DNA of 64,000 bases from Wenzhouxiangella sp. XN79A (lineage in GTDB: Bacteria > Pseudomonadota > Gammaproteobacteria > Xanthomonadales > Wenzhouxiangellaceae): contig NZ_JAAWWS010000145.1 in assembly GCF_012272825.1 (NCBI RefSeq), positions 186,001 through 250,000 on the forward strand, read 5' to 3'. How positions within the stretch are numbered: the stretch's first letter is position 1; each line of letters begins with the position of its first letter. Positions 7,865 to 16,039 of the stretch are shown here, piece by piece. A program made the translations under genes and the position numbers. The notes beneath the pieces were generated by a model. That model saw only the letters and a list, made by a program, of their open reading frames with translations, did not search any database and had not been told where the DNA came from.

Positions 7865-8700
7865 CAGGAGTCCTTTCCGAGTTCCCGGCCGCGCCGGATG
7901 GCCGCATCGACCGCATTGAAGACCAGCCGGTCCAGCCCGTCGGCGGCGAACCGGTCCAGCGCCGCGGCGGTGGTTCCGCCCGGTGAGGTGACCCGTTCGC
8001 GCAGCGTCGCGGCATCGTCGGTGCCCGTTGCCATCATCGCACCGGCCCCGGCGGCCGTGTGGTCGGCCAGCGTCCGGGCCGCACGGCGCGGAAGCCCGGC
8101 CGCTTCGCCAGCCTCGGCCAGCGCCTCGGCCAGCGCGAAGAAATAGGCCGGTCCCGAGCCCGAAACGGCGGTGACGACGTCCATCAGCGCTTCGTCCTCG
8201 ACCTCGACGACCACACCGACCGCCTCGAAGATCGATCGGCCCGTCGCGCGCTGGGCGTCGCTGCAGGCCGGCACCGCGTACAGCCCGGTGGCACCGCGAC
8301 CGAGCAGCGCCGGCGTGTTCGGCATCGCCCGGACCACCGGACGGGGCGCGCCCAGTTCACGCTGCAGGCGTGCCGTCGGGATGCCGGCGGCGACGCTGAC
8401 GACCAGCGCGTGATCGGCCAGCAGGCCGGCCAGCTCGCGCAGCACCGGATCGATGACCTGCGGCTTGACCGCGAGCACCACCACGTCGGCGCCGGCCACC
8501 ACGTCGGCATTGTCTTCGGCCACCTCGAGCGGGCCCAGCGAGCGCACCCGGTCGCGGGCCTCGTGGCCGGGGTCGGCCGCGCGCAGGCGTTCGGCCGGGT
8601 GCCCGCCGTCGAGCAGGCCGCCGATCAGCGCCCGGGCCATGTTGCCGGCGCCGATGAATGCGATGACGGGGTGGGGTCCGGAGGAAGCGCGCGCGGTCAT
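7864..8700 (-). CDS. proC: Pyrroline-5-carboxylate reductase
   Basis: ProC reduces delta1-pyrroline-5-carboxylate to proline with NAD(P)H. The 278-residue protein starts with a Rossmann loop (VIAFIGAGNMARALIGGLL). It has VLAVKPQ near residue 78 and the C-terminal signature region SGPAYFFALAEALAEAG, AAGLPRRAARTLA and VTSPGGTTAAALD, which bind substrate. I start it at the ATG at 8700. A longer upstream open frame overlaps yggS antiparallel codon phases and is not ProC-like. It overlaps yggS by four bases and yggT by one. Confidence 0.96.
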   Translation of the reverse strand: MTARASSGPHPVIAFIGAGNMARALIGGLLDGGHPAERLRAADPGHEARDRVRSLGPLEVAEDNADVVAGADVVVLAVKPQVIDPVLRELAGLLADHALVVSVAAGIPTARLQRELGAPRPVVRAMPNTPALLGRGATGLYAVPACSDAQRATGRSIFEAVGVVVEVEDEALMDVVTAVSGSGPAYFFALAEALAEAGEAAGLPRRAARTLADHTAAGAGAMMATGTDDAATLRERVTSPGGTTAAALDRFAADGLDRLVFNAVDAAIRRGRELGKDS

Positions 8701-9434
8701 GACGTCGATTCTACGGCACCGTCGGCAGCGGGCCGTGGTGGGCGCGGACCGAACAGCGCGGTGCCGACCCGGACCAGTGTGGCGCCCTCGGCGATCGCCG
8801 CCTCCAGATCGTCCGACATGCCCATCGACAGGGTGTCGAGGCGAGGATGGTGCCGGGCCAACGCCTCGAAGCACTCGCGCAAGCAGGCAAAGGCCGGCCG
8901 CATGGCCTCGGCATCGTCGCGCGGCGCGGGAATCGCCATCAGTCCGCGCAGCACCAGCGCATCGTGTCCGGCCACCCGGTCGGCCAGCGCGTCCAGCTCG
9001 TCGGGGCGGCAGCCGGCTTTCTGCGCCTCTGCGTCGACATTGACCTGGATCAGCACGTTCAGCGGGCCGCGCTCGGACGGGCGCTGGTCGGCCAGCCGGC
9101 GAGCGATCTTCGCCCGGTCGATGCTGTGCACCCAGTCGAAGCGTTCGGCGATCCGACGGGTCTTGTTCGACTGGATCGGGCCGATGAAATGCCACGCCGG
9201 GGCCGGCTCGAGCGCGGCCAGCGCAGCCTGTTTGGCGCAGGCTTCATCGACGTAGTTCTCGCCGAAGGCGCGCTGGCCCAGCGCGTGCAGCGCGGCGACC
9301 TCGTCGGCGCCGCGGGTCTTGCTGACCGCCAGCAGGGCGACCTCGCCGGGGTCGCGTCCGGCCGTCGCGCAGGCCGACGCCAGGCGTTCGCGGAGCGCGT
9401 CGTATCGGGTCTGGATGAGGGAATGTTCGGGCAT
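8697..9434 (-). CDS. yggS: YggS/PROSC family PLP homeostasis protein
   Basis: Single-domain alanine-racemase-fold protein that binds pyridoxal phosphate and maintains vitamin B6 balance, with no known catalysis. The 245-residue product has LLAVSKTRGADEV with the PLP lysine near residue 38, FGENYVDEA, WHFIGPIQSNKTRRI, and SMGMSDDLEAAIAEGATLVRVGTALFG, which binds the phosphate. The start MPEHSLIQTRYD at 9434 is conventional. It is the first gene of the leftward yggS-proC-yggT operon and is divergent from pilT with about 100 bases between the starts, an arrangement conserved in many Gammaproteobacteria. Confidence 0.96.
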   Translation of the reverse strand: MPEHSLIQTRYDALRERLASACATAGRDPGEVALLAVSKTRGADEVAALHALGQRAFGENYVDEACAKQAALAALEPAPAWHFIGPIQSNKTRRIAERFDWVHSIDRAKIARRLADQRPSERGPLNVLIQVNVDAEAQKAGCRPDELDALADRVAGHDALVLRGLMAIPAPRDDAEAMRPAFACLRECFEALARHHPRLDTLSMGMSDDLEAAIAEGATLVRVGTALFGPRPPRPAADGAVESTS

Positions 9435-9463
9435 TTGGTCGTGGCGTAAGGCTGGGGTATGAT
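9435..9463 (+). promoter_or_regulatory. Candidate sigma-70 promoter for pilT
   Basis: TTGGTC (9435-9440), a 17-base spacer and TATGAT (9458-9463) lie in the yggS/pilT divergent gap, about 70 bases before the pilT ATG. The -10 matches consensus in five of six positions and the -35 in four of six. Confidence 0.5.
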
Positions 9464-9534
9464 CGGGAGCCTGTGCAATCGTGTACCACCGGACGGGCAG
9501 CGGCCCACCGGCCAACGACAACCCGGGGCTTGTC

Positions 9535-10572
9535 ATGGATATTACCGAACTGCTCGCTTTCACCGTCAAGAACAACGCCTCCGACCTGCACCTTTCGGCC
9601 GGCCTGCCGCCGATGATCCGGGTCGACGGCGATATCCACCGGATCAACGTTCCGGCGATCGAGGCCAAGGAAATGGCCGACCTGATCTATTCGGTCATGA
9701 ACGATCATCAGCGGCGCGATTTCGAAGCCGAGCTGGAAGTCGACTTTTCCTACAAGGTGCCGGGCCTGGCGCGTTTCCGCGTCAACGCCTACCACCAGGA
9801 CCGCGGCACCGGCGCGGCCTTCCGCGTGATCCCCAACGAGATCTGGACGCTGGAAGACCTGCAGGCGCCGTCGTCGTTCCGCGACATCATCGACGTTCCG
9901 CGCGGGCTGATCCTGGTCACCGGCCCGACCGGGTCGGGCAAGTCGACCACGCTGGCGGCAATGGTCGATCACCTGAACAAGAACGTGGCCGGCCACATCC
10001 TGACCATCGAGGACCCGATCGAATTCGTCCATTCCTCGAAGAAGTGCCTGATCAACCAGCGCGAAGTGCACAAGGACACCAAGGGCTTCAACCAGGCCCT
10101 TCGATCGGCGCTGCGTGAGGATCCCGACATCATCCTCGTCGGCGAGTTGCGCGACACCGAAACCGTCCGCCTGGCGCTGACCGCCGCCGAGACCGGCCAC
10201 CTGGTCTTCGGCACCCTGCATACCTCGTCGGCGGCCAAGACCATCGACCGCATCATCGACGTGTTCCCCGGCGATGAAAAGGAGATGGTGCGCTCGATGC
10301 TGTCGGAATCGCTGCGCGCGGTGATTTCGCAGACCCTGCTCAAGCGGGTCGGCGGCGGCCGGGTGGCCGCGCACGAGATCATGATCGCCACGCCGGCCAT
10401 CCGCAACCTGATCCGCGAAGACAAGGTCGCCCAGATGTATTCGGCCATCCAGACCGGCCAGAACGTCGGCATGGCCACGCTCGACCAGAGCCTCACCGAA
10501 CTGGTCCAGCGCGGCCTGGTGGCCAAGCCCGAGGCACGCCGCAAGGCGGTCGACAAGCAGGCGTTCGCCTGA
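9535..10572 (+). CDS. pilT: Type IV pilus retraction ATPase PilT
   Basis: Hexameric AAA-type secretion ATPase that depolymerises type IV pili and powers twitching. The 345-residue protein has the N-terminal PAS-like domain (ASDLHLSAGLPPMIRVDG, residues 16-32), Walker A GPTGSGKSTT with Lys136, the Asp box TIEDPIEF, Walker B ILVGELRD and the His box GHLVFGTLHTSSA. The AIRNLIRE motif near the C-terminus is specific for PilT and required for retraction. The ATG at 9535 is preferred; an upstream in-frame GTG would add 18 non-conserved residues. pilU follows after 33 bases. Confidence 0.97.
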   Translation: MDITELLAFTVKNNASDLHLSAGLPPMIRVDGDIHRINVPAIEAKEMADLIYSVMNDHQRRDFEAELEVDFSYKVPGLARFRVNAYHQDRGTGAAFRVIPNEIWTLEDLQAPSSFRDIIDVPRGLILVTGPTGSGKSTTLAAMVDHLNKNVAGHILTIEDPIEFVHSSKKCLINQREVHKDTKGFNQALRSALREDPDIILVGELRDTETVRLALTAAETGHLVFGTLHTSSAAKTIDRIIDVFPGDEKEMVRSMLSESLRAVISQTLLKRVGGGRVAAHEIMIATPAIRNLIREDKVAQMYSAIQTGQNVGMATLDQSLTELVQRGLVAKPEARRKAVDKQAFA

Positions 10573-10605
10573 GCGGCGGCGCCGCCCCCAACGACGGAGT
10601 TCACC

Positions 10606-11730
10606 ATGAGCGTGATCGACACCTGGCTGAAGACGCTCCACGAGGAAAAGGGGTCCGACCTCTTCGTCACCGTGGGTGCCCCGCCGTGCATCAAGGTGCA
10701 CGGCAAGATCAAACCGGTCACCCGCGAGCCCTTGAGCAAGGAAGCGGCCACCAGCATCGTGCTCGGCACGATGAACGAAGACCAGGTCGAGGAGTTCAAG
10801 CGCGAGCGAGAGCTGCAGTACGCGATCTCGATCGAAGGCTTCGCGCGGTTCCGGATGAGCGCGTTCTACCAGCGCGGATCGATCGGCGTGGTCTGCCGCC
10901 GGATCGAGACCCGCATCCCCAGCTTCGAGGAACTGGACCTGCCGCCCAGCCTGGCTGACGTGGCCATGACCAAGCGCGGCATCATCGTCATGGTCGGCGC
11001 GACCGGGACCGGCAAGTCGACCACGCTGGCGGCGATGATCGGTCATCGCAACGAGAACTCCAGCGGTCACATCATCTCGATCGAGGATCCGATCGAGTAC
11101 GTCCATCGCCACCGGCGCTGTATCGTGACCCAGCGCGAGGTGGGCATCGATACCGACTCGTTCGAGGTGGCGCTGCGCAACACCCTGCGCCAGGCACCGG
11201 ACGTGATCCTGATCGGCGAGGTCCGGACCCGCGAGGCGATGGAGCACGCCATCACCTTCGCCGAGACGGGCCATCTCTGCCTGACCACGCTGCATGCCAA
11301 CAACGCCAACCAGGCGATGGATCGCATCCTGCACTTCTTCCCGGAAGATCGCCACCAGCAGGTGTTGCTCGACCTGAGCTTCAACCTCAAGGCGGTCATC
11401 GCGCAGCAGCTGATTCCGTCGATCGACGGCAGTCGCCGCCACGTCGCGCTGGAGATCCTGCTCAACAGCCCGCTGGTCCAGGAAAAGATCCGCAAGGGCA
11501 AGATCGACGAACTCAAGCAACTGATGAAGGATTCCACGCACCACGGCATGGTGACCTTCGACCAGAGCCTGCTGAGCCTGTACCAGGAAGGCCTGATCTC
11601 CTACGACGAGGCGGTGCGCCATGCCGATTCGGCCAATGAAGTGCGGTTGGCCGTCAAGCTCAGCGAGGGTGGCGATGCCGAGTCGCTGTCCCATCGCCTG
11701 CGCGACGTGGACCTGCTCGACCATGATTGA
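10606..11730 (+). CDS. pilU: PilT-dependent retraction ATPase PilU
   Basis: PilT paralogue that boosts retraction force together with PilT. The 374-residue protein has GSDLFVTVGAPPCIKVHGKI at the N-terminus, Walker A GATGTGKSTT, SIEDPIEYVH, Walker B ILIGEVRT and GHLCLTTLHANNANQA. The extended C-terminus after the ATPase core (ending VDLLDHD) and the lack of the AIRNLIRE retraction motif distinguish it from PilT. pilT-pilU adjacency matches Pseudomonas and Xanthomonas. The pilin and assembly genes (pilABCD, pilMNOPQ) are not in this window. Confidence 0.95.
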   Translation: MSVIDTWLKTLHEEKGSDLFVTVGAPPCIKVHGKIKPVTREPLSKEAATSIVLGTMNEDQVEEFKRERELQYAISIEGFARFRMSAFYQRGSIGVVCRRIETRIPSFEELDLPPSLADVAMTKRGIIVMVGATGTGKSTTLAAMIGHRNENSSGHIISIEDPIEYVHRHRRCIVTQREVGIDTDSFEVALRNTLRQAPDVILIGEVRTREAMEHAITFAETGHLCLTTLHANNANQAMDRILHFFPEDRHQQVLLDLSFNLKAVIAQQLIPSIDGSRRHVALEILLNSPLVQEKIRKGKIDELKQLMKDSTHHGMVTFDQSLLSLYQEGLISYDEAVRHADSANEVRLAVKLSEGGDAESLSHRLRDVDLLDHD

Positions 11731-11755
11731 CGGGGCGGAAAACGGGCGCCGGTTC

Positions 11756-11789
11756 CTTAACGACGGCTTAACCGGGCCTGGCCTATTCT
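11756..11789 (+). promoter_or_regulatory. PmrA-like direct-repeat box plus -10
   Basis: CTTAAC at 11756-11761 and CTTAAC at 11767-11772 are spaced by five bases (an 11-bp period), the layout bound by OmpR-family regulators of the PmrA/QseB type (YTTAAK-N5-YTTAAK). Eleven bases downstream lies TATTCT (11784-11789), the distance usual for an activator overlapping the -35. The segment from the second half-site through the start of the -10 is nearly identical to 62428-62446. The response regulator gene that begins at 11934 is the obvious candidate binder. Confidence 0.55.
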
Positions 11790-11795
11790 TCCGCT

Positions 11796-11896
11796 GTAGT
11801 CGTCGAAGCATTCCTGTCGCACGACGGGTCTGACGCTGCTAGTGATTACGGAAACGGGGCATTCTTCGGCCCGGGCTGTCTGCCCGGGCTTTTTTA
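11796..11896 (+). ncRNA. Candidate short terminated transcript or attenuated leader
   Basis: Transcription from the box/-10 at 11756-11789 should begin near 11796. It would meet an intrinsic terminator ending near 11896, giving about 100 nt with no plausible ORF. Internal pairing is possible (CGTCG at 11801-11805 with CGACG at 11822-11826). It could be a small regulatory RNA or an attenuator in the leader of the two-component system. No known RNA family was recognised. Confidence 0.35.
11869..11896 (+). terminator. Intrinsic terminator upstream of the response regulator
   Basis: GCCCGGGC (11869-11876), loop TGTCT, then GCCCGGGC (11882-11889) followed by seven consecutive bases that include six T. 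It is a strong Rho-independent terminator 38 bases before the regulator ATG. It ends the pilTU transcript and/or the short transcript started at about 11796. Confidence 0.85.
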
Positions 11897-11933
11897 TGCG
11901 GGCACGACCCGTGCGTCTCCAGGAGCGCCTGCC

Positions 11934-12620
11934 ATGCGGATTCTGATCATCGAGGACAATCGCGATATCGCCGCCAACCTCGGCGATTACCTCAGCGATC
12001 GCGGTCACGAAGTCGATTACGCCTTCGACGGCGTCACCGGGCTCCGGCTGGCGCTGTCCCATGAATTCGACGCCATGGTGCTCGACCTGCAGCTTCCGGG
12101 CATGGACGGCATCGAGTTGTGTCGTCGCCTGCGCGAGGAAGGCCGCAAGGAAACCCCGGTGCTGATGCTGACCGCACGAGATCAGCTCGACGACAAGCTG
12201 GCCGGGTTCGAGTCGGGCGCCGACGATTACCTGGTCAAGCCGTTCGAGCTGCGCGAGGTCGAGGCCCGGCTCGAGGTGCTGGCCCGGCGCGGCCAGCGGA
12301 TCGCGCCGCGCGAACTCGATGTCGGCGACCTGCATTTCGACCTGCAGACCCTCACGGTGTCGCGCGCCGGCGTCGGCATCGACCTGAACCCGATCGGCCT
12401 GAAGCTGCTGGAGAAGTTGATGACCGCCTCGCCGGCCGTGGTCACCCGGCGGGAGCTCGAGCATCATGTCTGGGGCGAGGAGCTGCCGGACAGCGACAGC
12501 CTGCGCGTGCACATCCACGGTCTGCGCGCGGCCATCGACAAGCCGTTCGACAAGCCGATGATTCGCACCCGGCACGGCATCGGATACAGCCTCGTCGACC
12601 CGGATGAACTACCGGCATAG
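11934..12620 (+). CDS. OmpR-family response regulator
   Basis: 228-residue DNA-binding response regulator. The receiver domain (1-115) has the acidic pair Glu7-Asp8, phospho-acceptor Asp51 in MVLDLQLPGMDG, Thr in LMLTARD and Lys in DDYLVKPFELRE. The C-terminal winged helix (about 125-225) carries LLEKLMTASPAVVTRRELEHHVW and RTRHGIGYSLV. The layout is of the PmrA/QseB/ColR group, and a matching YTTAAK-type direct repeat lies 160 bases upstream. The 3' end overlaps the histidine kinase gene by 17 bases, so they form a cognate pair. The exact signal and name cannot be assigned from sequence alone. Confidence 0.93.
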   Translation: MRILIIEDNRDIAANLGDYLSDRGHEVDYAFDGVTGLRLALSHEFDAMVLDLQLPGMDGIELCRRLREEGRKETPVLMLTARDQLDDKLAGFESGADDYLVKPFELREVEARLEVLARRGQRIAPRELDVGDLHFDLQTLTVSRAGVGIDLNPIGLKLLEKLMTASPAVVTRRELEHHVWGEELPDSDSLRVHIHGLRAAIDKPFDKPMIRTRHGIGYSLVDPDELPA

Positions 12621-13926
12621 GCTCAAGAGCCGGATCATCACGTCGTTCGTGCTGTTCGGCACGCTGCTCAGCGTGCTGTTCGCCGCCGCCGTGCTGCTGA
12701 TGCAGAGCCAGCTCGAGGACGCGCTGATCGCGCGCACCCTGGAGCAGGAGCTGGACCAGTACCTCACCGAATTCCGCGAGGACCCGTCCCTGGTCGAGCC
12801 GTTCTATTCGCGCATCCAGGGCTACGTCACCCGTCCCGGGCGAGCCGAGATCGTGCCCGGGGCGTTCCGCGACCTGCCGACCGGCGTCCATGACGTGCGC
12901 GACGAAGGACAGGTGTACAAGGCGGCCGTTCGCAAGGATCCGGACGTCTGGGCCTTCCTGACCTACGACGTGTCCGAGAATCGCGAGCTGGCCCGCCGCC
13001 TGCTGTGGGCACTGGGTGGGGCGGTGGTGCTGTTCTCGCTGCTGTCGCTCGCGCTCGGCATGTGGTCGGCCGGGCGGGTGATGGCGCCGGTGTCGAACCT
13101 GGCCCGTCGGCTCGAGGCGCTCGAGGGCACCGAGGGCGCGCTCGACCTGGCCCGGCACTTCCCGGACGACGAGGTGGGTCAGCTGGCCGCCGTGGTCGAC
13201 GAGTACGCGCTGAAGCTGCACGACCTGGTCGAGCGCGACAAGGCCTTCAACGCCGACGTGTCGCACGAGCTGCGCACGCCGCTGGCCGTGATCTCAGGGG
13301 CCACCGAGCTGTTGCTCGGCCAGCCGGACCTCCCGGAACGAACCCGCCAGCGCCTGCTGCGGATCGCCCGCGCTGCCCGCCAGTCGACCGATATCACCAC
13401 TGCGCTGCTGCACCTGGTCCGGGCCGAGCGCGGCTCGGGCGACGAGGCAACCAAGCAGGATGTCGGCGAAGTGGCCGACCAGCTCGTCGAGAACTACCGG
13501 CCGCTGATCGAAGGTCGCCCGGTCGAACTCGAGGCCGTGCACGAGACCCGGCTCAGCGTGATTGCCCCCGAGGCCGTGCTGGCGGTCGTGCTCGGCAACC
13601 TGCTCGGGAATGCGCTTCGCTATACGCACGAAGGGCGGGTCGAGATCCGGGTCGCCGCGGGGCTGGTCCGGATCGTCGATACCGGTCCGGGCATTCCCGA
13701 CGAGGAGCTCCCGCACGTCTTCGATCGCCACTTCCGCGGCAGCGGCGCCGGTGGCAAGGGCTCCGGGCTGGGGTTGTCGATCGTCAAGCGACTCTGCGAC
13801 CTGTACGACTGGACGATCGAATTCCGGAATCGCGAGGATCGGTCCGGCCTGATCGTCGAGGTGGCCTTCTATCCGGATCTCGATGCGATGGAGCGCGACG
13901 CGGAGGACCCGGCCGGTCGGGTATGA
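12604..13926 (+). CDS. Two-component sensor histidine kinase
   Basis: 440-residue membrane sensor kinase partnered with the overlapping regulator gene. The first membrane segment is at residues 11-33, and a periplasmic sensor of roughly 100 residues follows with no family I recognise. The second membrane segment is at about 133-155, then HAMP (about 157-205), then the dimerisation domain with phospho-His221 in FNADVSHELRTPL. The ATPase domain has the N box NLLGNALRY, G1 DTGPGIPDEE and G2 GKGSGLGLSIVKRL. All catalytic boxes are intact. The short sensor resembles those of ColS/PmrB-like kinases that sense metals or envelope stress, which is only a suggestion. Confidence 0.93.
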   Translation: MNYRHRLKSRIITSFVLFGTLLSVLFAAAVLLMQSQLEDALIARTLEQELDQYLTEFREDPSLVEPFYSRIQGYVTRPGRAEIVPGAFRDLPTGVHDVRDEGQVYKAAVRKDPDVWAFLTYDVSENRELARRLLWALGGAVVLFSLLSLALGMWSAGRVMAPVSNLARRLEALEGTEGALDLARHFPDDEVGQLAAVVDEYALKLHDLVERDKAFNADVSHELRTPLAVISGATELLLGQPDLPERTRQRLLRIARAARQSTDITTALLHLVRAERGSGDEATKQDVGEVADQLVENYRPLIEGRPVELEAVHETRLSVIAPEAVLAVVLGNLLGNALRYTHEGRVEIRVAAGLVRIVDTGPGIPDEELPHVFDRHFRGSGAGGKGSGLGLSIVKRLCDLYDWTIEFRNREDRSGLIVEVAFYPDLDAMERDAEDPAGRV

Positions 13927-13956
13927 TCGTTCGCCGATTCCCACTACGGACGTTGC

Positions 13957-14310
13957 ATGGCCATCATTCGTTGCCCCGCCTGCTCGGCACGCATGTCCTC
14001 CAAGGCCAGGGCCTGTCCCGCGTGCCACGCCGCGGTCGGCGAGCTGACCGTCGAGGAGCGCGATCGGCTGGCGATTCGCCGCTGGCGCGCGCGCGCCTAC
14101 CGGGCGCGCAATTTCACCTATCTCGCGATGACGCTGGTGGTCGCCGGCATGCTGTGGTGGTGGTTCGCCGCGCCCCAGGGCCTGGGGCTGCCTGCGCCGC
14201 TGCCGGCGGCGCTGCTGCTCGGTGTCGGCCTGGTCGCCTACCTGGCGTCCTGGGCCTGGCTGGTCTGGCTGAAGTTCTTCGGCCGCCCGGAATCGGGCGG
14301 CGGTGCCTGA
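13957..14310 (+). CDS. Zinc-ribbon membrane protein of unknown function
   Basis: 117 residues. The N-terminus has two CPAC/CPAC knuckles (Cys6, Cys9, Cys20, Cys23) typical of a rubredoxin-like zinc ribbon. A basic stretch with several Arg follows, then two hydrophobic membrane segments (about 54-70 and 80-104). I do not recognise the family. A -10-like TATGAT (13922-13927) overlaps the kinase stop, so the gene may have its own promoter, or it may be co-transcribed with the two-component system 30 bases upstream. Confidence 0.75.
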   Translation: MAIIRCPACSARMSSKARACPACHAAVGELTVEERDRLAIRRWRARAYRARNFTYLAMTLVVAGMLWWWFAAPQGLGLPAPLPAALLLGVGLVAYLASWAWLVWLKFFGRPESGGGA

Positions 14311-14317
14311 GGCGCGG

Positions 14318-14338
14318 CCCGGCCGTGCATCGGCCGGG
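14318..14338. terminator. GC-rich hairpin between convergent genes
   Basis: CCCGGCCG (14318-14325), loop TGCAT, CGGCCGGG (14331-14338). It is a perfect 8-bp stem between convergent stops but has no T-tract on either strand, so termination would be weak or Rho-assisted. Confidence 0.45.
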
Positions 14339-14355
14339 TCCGGACGGGTGGTTGC

Positions 14356-14856
14356 TCAGCGGATCCGTTCGACGTTGGTCCGCTTGTTGTAGCCCTCGAT
14401 CTGCAACGTCCAGCCGCCGAACAGGCCCGGCCGGATCAGTACCTTGGGACTTTCCATCGGCGCCATGGGGTAGCGGTCGTTGCCGGTCTGCTGCCAGACC
14501 ATGCCGTTGTCGAGCACGAACTCGGTCTTGCCGCTCCAGCCGTCGAACGGTCCGACGAGGTTGGCCTCGAACGGCTCTTCCGGCATGTCCTCGATCGGCA
14601 CCGGTCCGCTGCGCTGTTGCTGCTGCTCGGCCAGCGCCAGCGCTTCCTGTTCGGCCAGCGAGCGCATCCGGATCCACTCGTTGAGCGCCGCCAGCTCCTG
14701 GTCGGAGAGCTTGTCCAGACCGGTTGCGCGGAACTCCGCGGCGGTCATCCGCTCTTCCAGCGAGGAGAACCCGATGTTGTCCTGGGCCACGACCGGGACG
14801 GAAGCCAGCGACGCGACCAGTGCTGCGATCTTTGCGAGGGGAAAGAAGCGTTTCAC
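14356..14856 (-). CDS. Exported protein of unknown function
   Basis: 166 residues with a signal peptide (MKRFFPLAKIAALVASLASVP, cleavage after VVA). The mature part has a short helical segment rich in Glu/Gln with LSDQELAALNEWIRMRSLAEQ, then FVLDNGMVWQQTGNDRYPM and a C-terminal GWTLQIEGYNKRTNVERI. The block from the charged helix to the VWQQ motif resembles small xanthomonad periplasmic proteins that carry no functional annotation. It lies 42 bases downstream of the barrel-like gene at 14899 in the same direction and may be in one operon with it. Confidence 0.7.
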   Translation of the reverse strand: MKRFFPLAKIAALVASLASVPVVAQDNIGFSSLEERMTAAEFRATGLDKLSDQELAALNEWIRMRSLAEQEALALAEQQQQRSGPVPIEDMPEEPFEANLVGPFDGWSGKTEFVLDNGMVWQQTGNDRYPMAPMESPKVLIRPGLFGGWTLQIEGYNKRTNVERIR

Positions 14857-14898
14857 GATGGGATTCCGGACTCTCGATGCCTGCGACGAACCGGCATT

Positions 14899-15945
14899 CT
14901 ACAGGTCGTGCTTGTACCGGACGTAGGGAATTCGGCCGTAGATGCGATCGATCGATGCATCCAGCGCGGTGTCGCTGCCGTCGGCGGCGTCGGGCCGCTG
15001 GTCGAGCAGGTTGGTGACGCCGACACTGATCGATGCGTTGGCCGGCGCGCGCCACGACAGTTCGATGTCGAACGAGGAGAAGCCTTCGCCGCGGACCTGC
15101 TCGCCGAGCCAGTACGGCAGTTCGCGATACTGGCCGGTCAGGTCGGCGCGGAAGCGATTGAGCTGCCAGCCGATGCCGAGGCGGCCGGCGGTTTCGACGT
15201 CGCTGTCCAGACCGCTGGCGGGCAGTTGGCCATCGATCAGCGGCGTGAAGCCCAGACCGGCAGTGTAGTCGGCCTGGGAGCGGCGATAGCGCTCCAGCTG
15301 CAGGTCGAGCAGCAGGTCGCCGATGCGGCGGGTCTGCAGCCCGAAGCTGATGTTCATGTTGACGCCCTCGACGGTCTCGCTGACCGGAATCCGGGGGTCG
15401 AGCGCGGCCTCGACCGCGTCGATTGCCAGCGGCTGGAACCCCTGGCCCGGCAGGTCGCGTCCGGCGAAGGCGCCGGCGCCGATCTGCAGGCCCGGCGCGG
15501 CCACCCACTGCCCGCGCAACTGCACCAGGCTCCCGGCATCGGCCGGCAGCGGCTGGTCGATGATCCGGCAGTCCTCGACAAGGAACGATTCCAGTCGTCG
15601 GGTCGCCCGGCTGCAGCGGACGTGGGCGAGGCTGGCGGTGTTCAGTTCCCACGCGTTCAGCGACCACGAGAATGCCGGGCCCGGCTCGGTTGCTGCCAGC
15701 GCAGCGTCGTCGGCCGGGTTGGCCAGCATGACGCTGAGGCGGGGCCGCGGGTCCCGGGCAACGACGGGATCGAAGGCCGCCGATTCGCCACCCGCTGCCG
15801 CCGCAAGCGGCCGGGCCTCGGCGCCGGGAACGGTGAACGGCCCGGTCGAATGCGCGGCCAGCGGCGAAACGACCGTCACGGCCAGCAGCAGCGCGACTGC
15901 GGCGCAGCGAAGCGTGGTCGATCTGTGCGGTGGACGTCCCATCAT
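14899..15945 (-). CDS. Outer-membrane beta-barrel-like protein (TonB receptor C-terminal type)
   Basis: 348 residues with a signal peptide (AAVALLLAVTVVSPLAAHS). The C-terminal half alternates polar and hydrophobic residues in strand-like segments, including NISFGLQTRRIGDLLLDLQL, FRADLTGQYRELPYWL and SFDIELSWRAPANASISVGV. It then has TNLLDQRPDAADG, the pattern seen just before the end of TonB-dependent receptors. No plug domain or TonB box is visible, and the protein is less than half the usual receptor length. It could be a degenerate or plug-less barrel. The usual C-terminal aromatic residue is missing (ends KHDL), so the barrel assignment is tentative. Confidence 0.6.
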   Translation of the reverse strand: MMGRPPHRSTTLRCAAVALLLAVTVVSPLAAHSTGPFTVPGAEARPLAAAAGGESAAFDPVVARDPRPRLSVMLANPADDAALAATEPGPAFSWSLNAWELNTASLAHVRCSRATRRLESFLVEDCRIIDQPLPADAGSLVQLRGQWVAAPGLQIGAGAFAGRDLPGQGFQPLAIDAVEAALDPRIPVSETVEGVNMNISFGLQTRRIGDLLLDLQLERYRRSQADYTAGLGFTPLIDGQLPASGLDSDVETAGRLGIGWQLNRFRADLTGQYRELPYWLGEQVRGEGFSSFDIELSWRAPANASISVGVTNLLDQRPDAADGSDTALDASIDRIYGRIPYVRYKHDL

Positions 15946-16020
15946 CTGGTGTAGGACCGCCGAACCCGGCGGAAGTTTGGTCGATCCGCTCCCCGGTGCG
16001 TCGCCTATATTGCGCTCGAT

Positions 16021-16039
16021 CGATTGTAAAAATCAATCG
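16021..16039. promoter_or_regulatory. Inverted-repeat operator candidate upstream of uspA
   Basis: CGATTG (16021-16026), seven AT-rich bases, CAATCG (16034-16039). It lies just downstream of a -10-like TATATT (16006-16011), so it would straddle the transcription start. The half-sites are offset from the FNR/ANR consensus (TTGAT-N4-ATCAA) by one base on the left arm, so I do not call it an FNR box. Confidence 0.35.

Noticed and set aside
16021-16039. FNR/ANR box upstream of uspA
   Set aside because: The right arm fits ATCAA but the left arm is shifted by one base, so the 14-bp spacing of the FNR consensus is not met.
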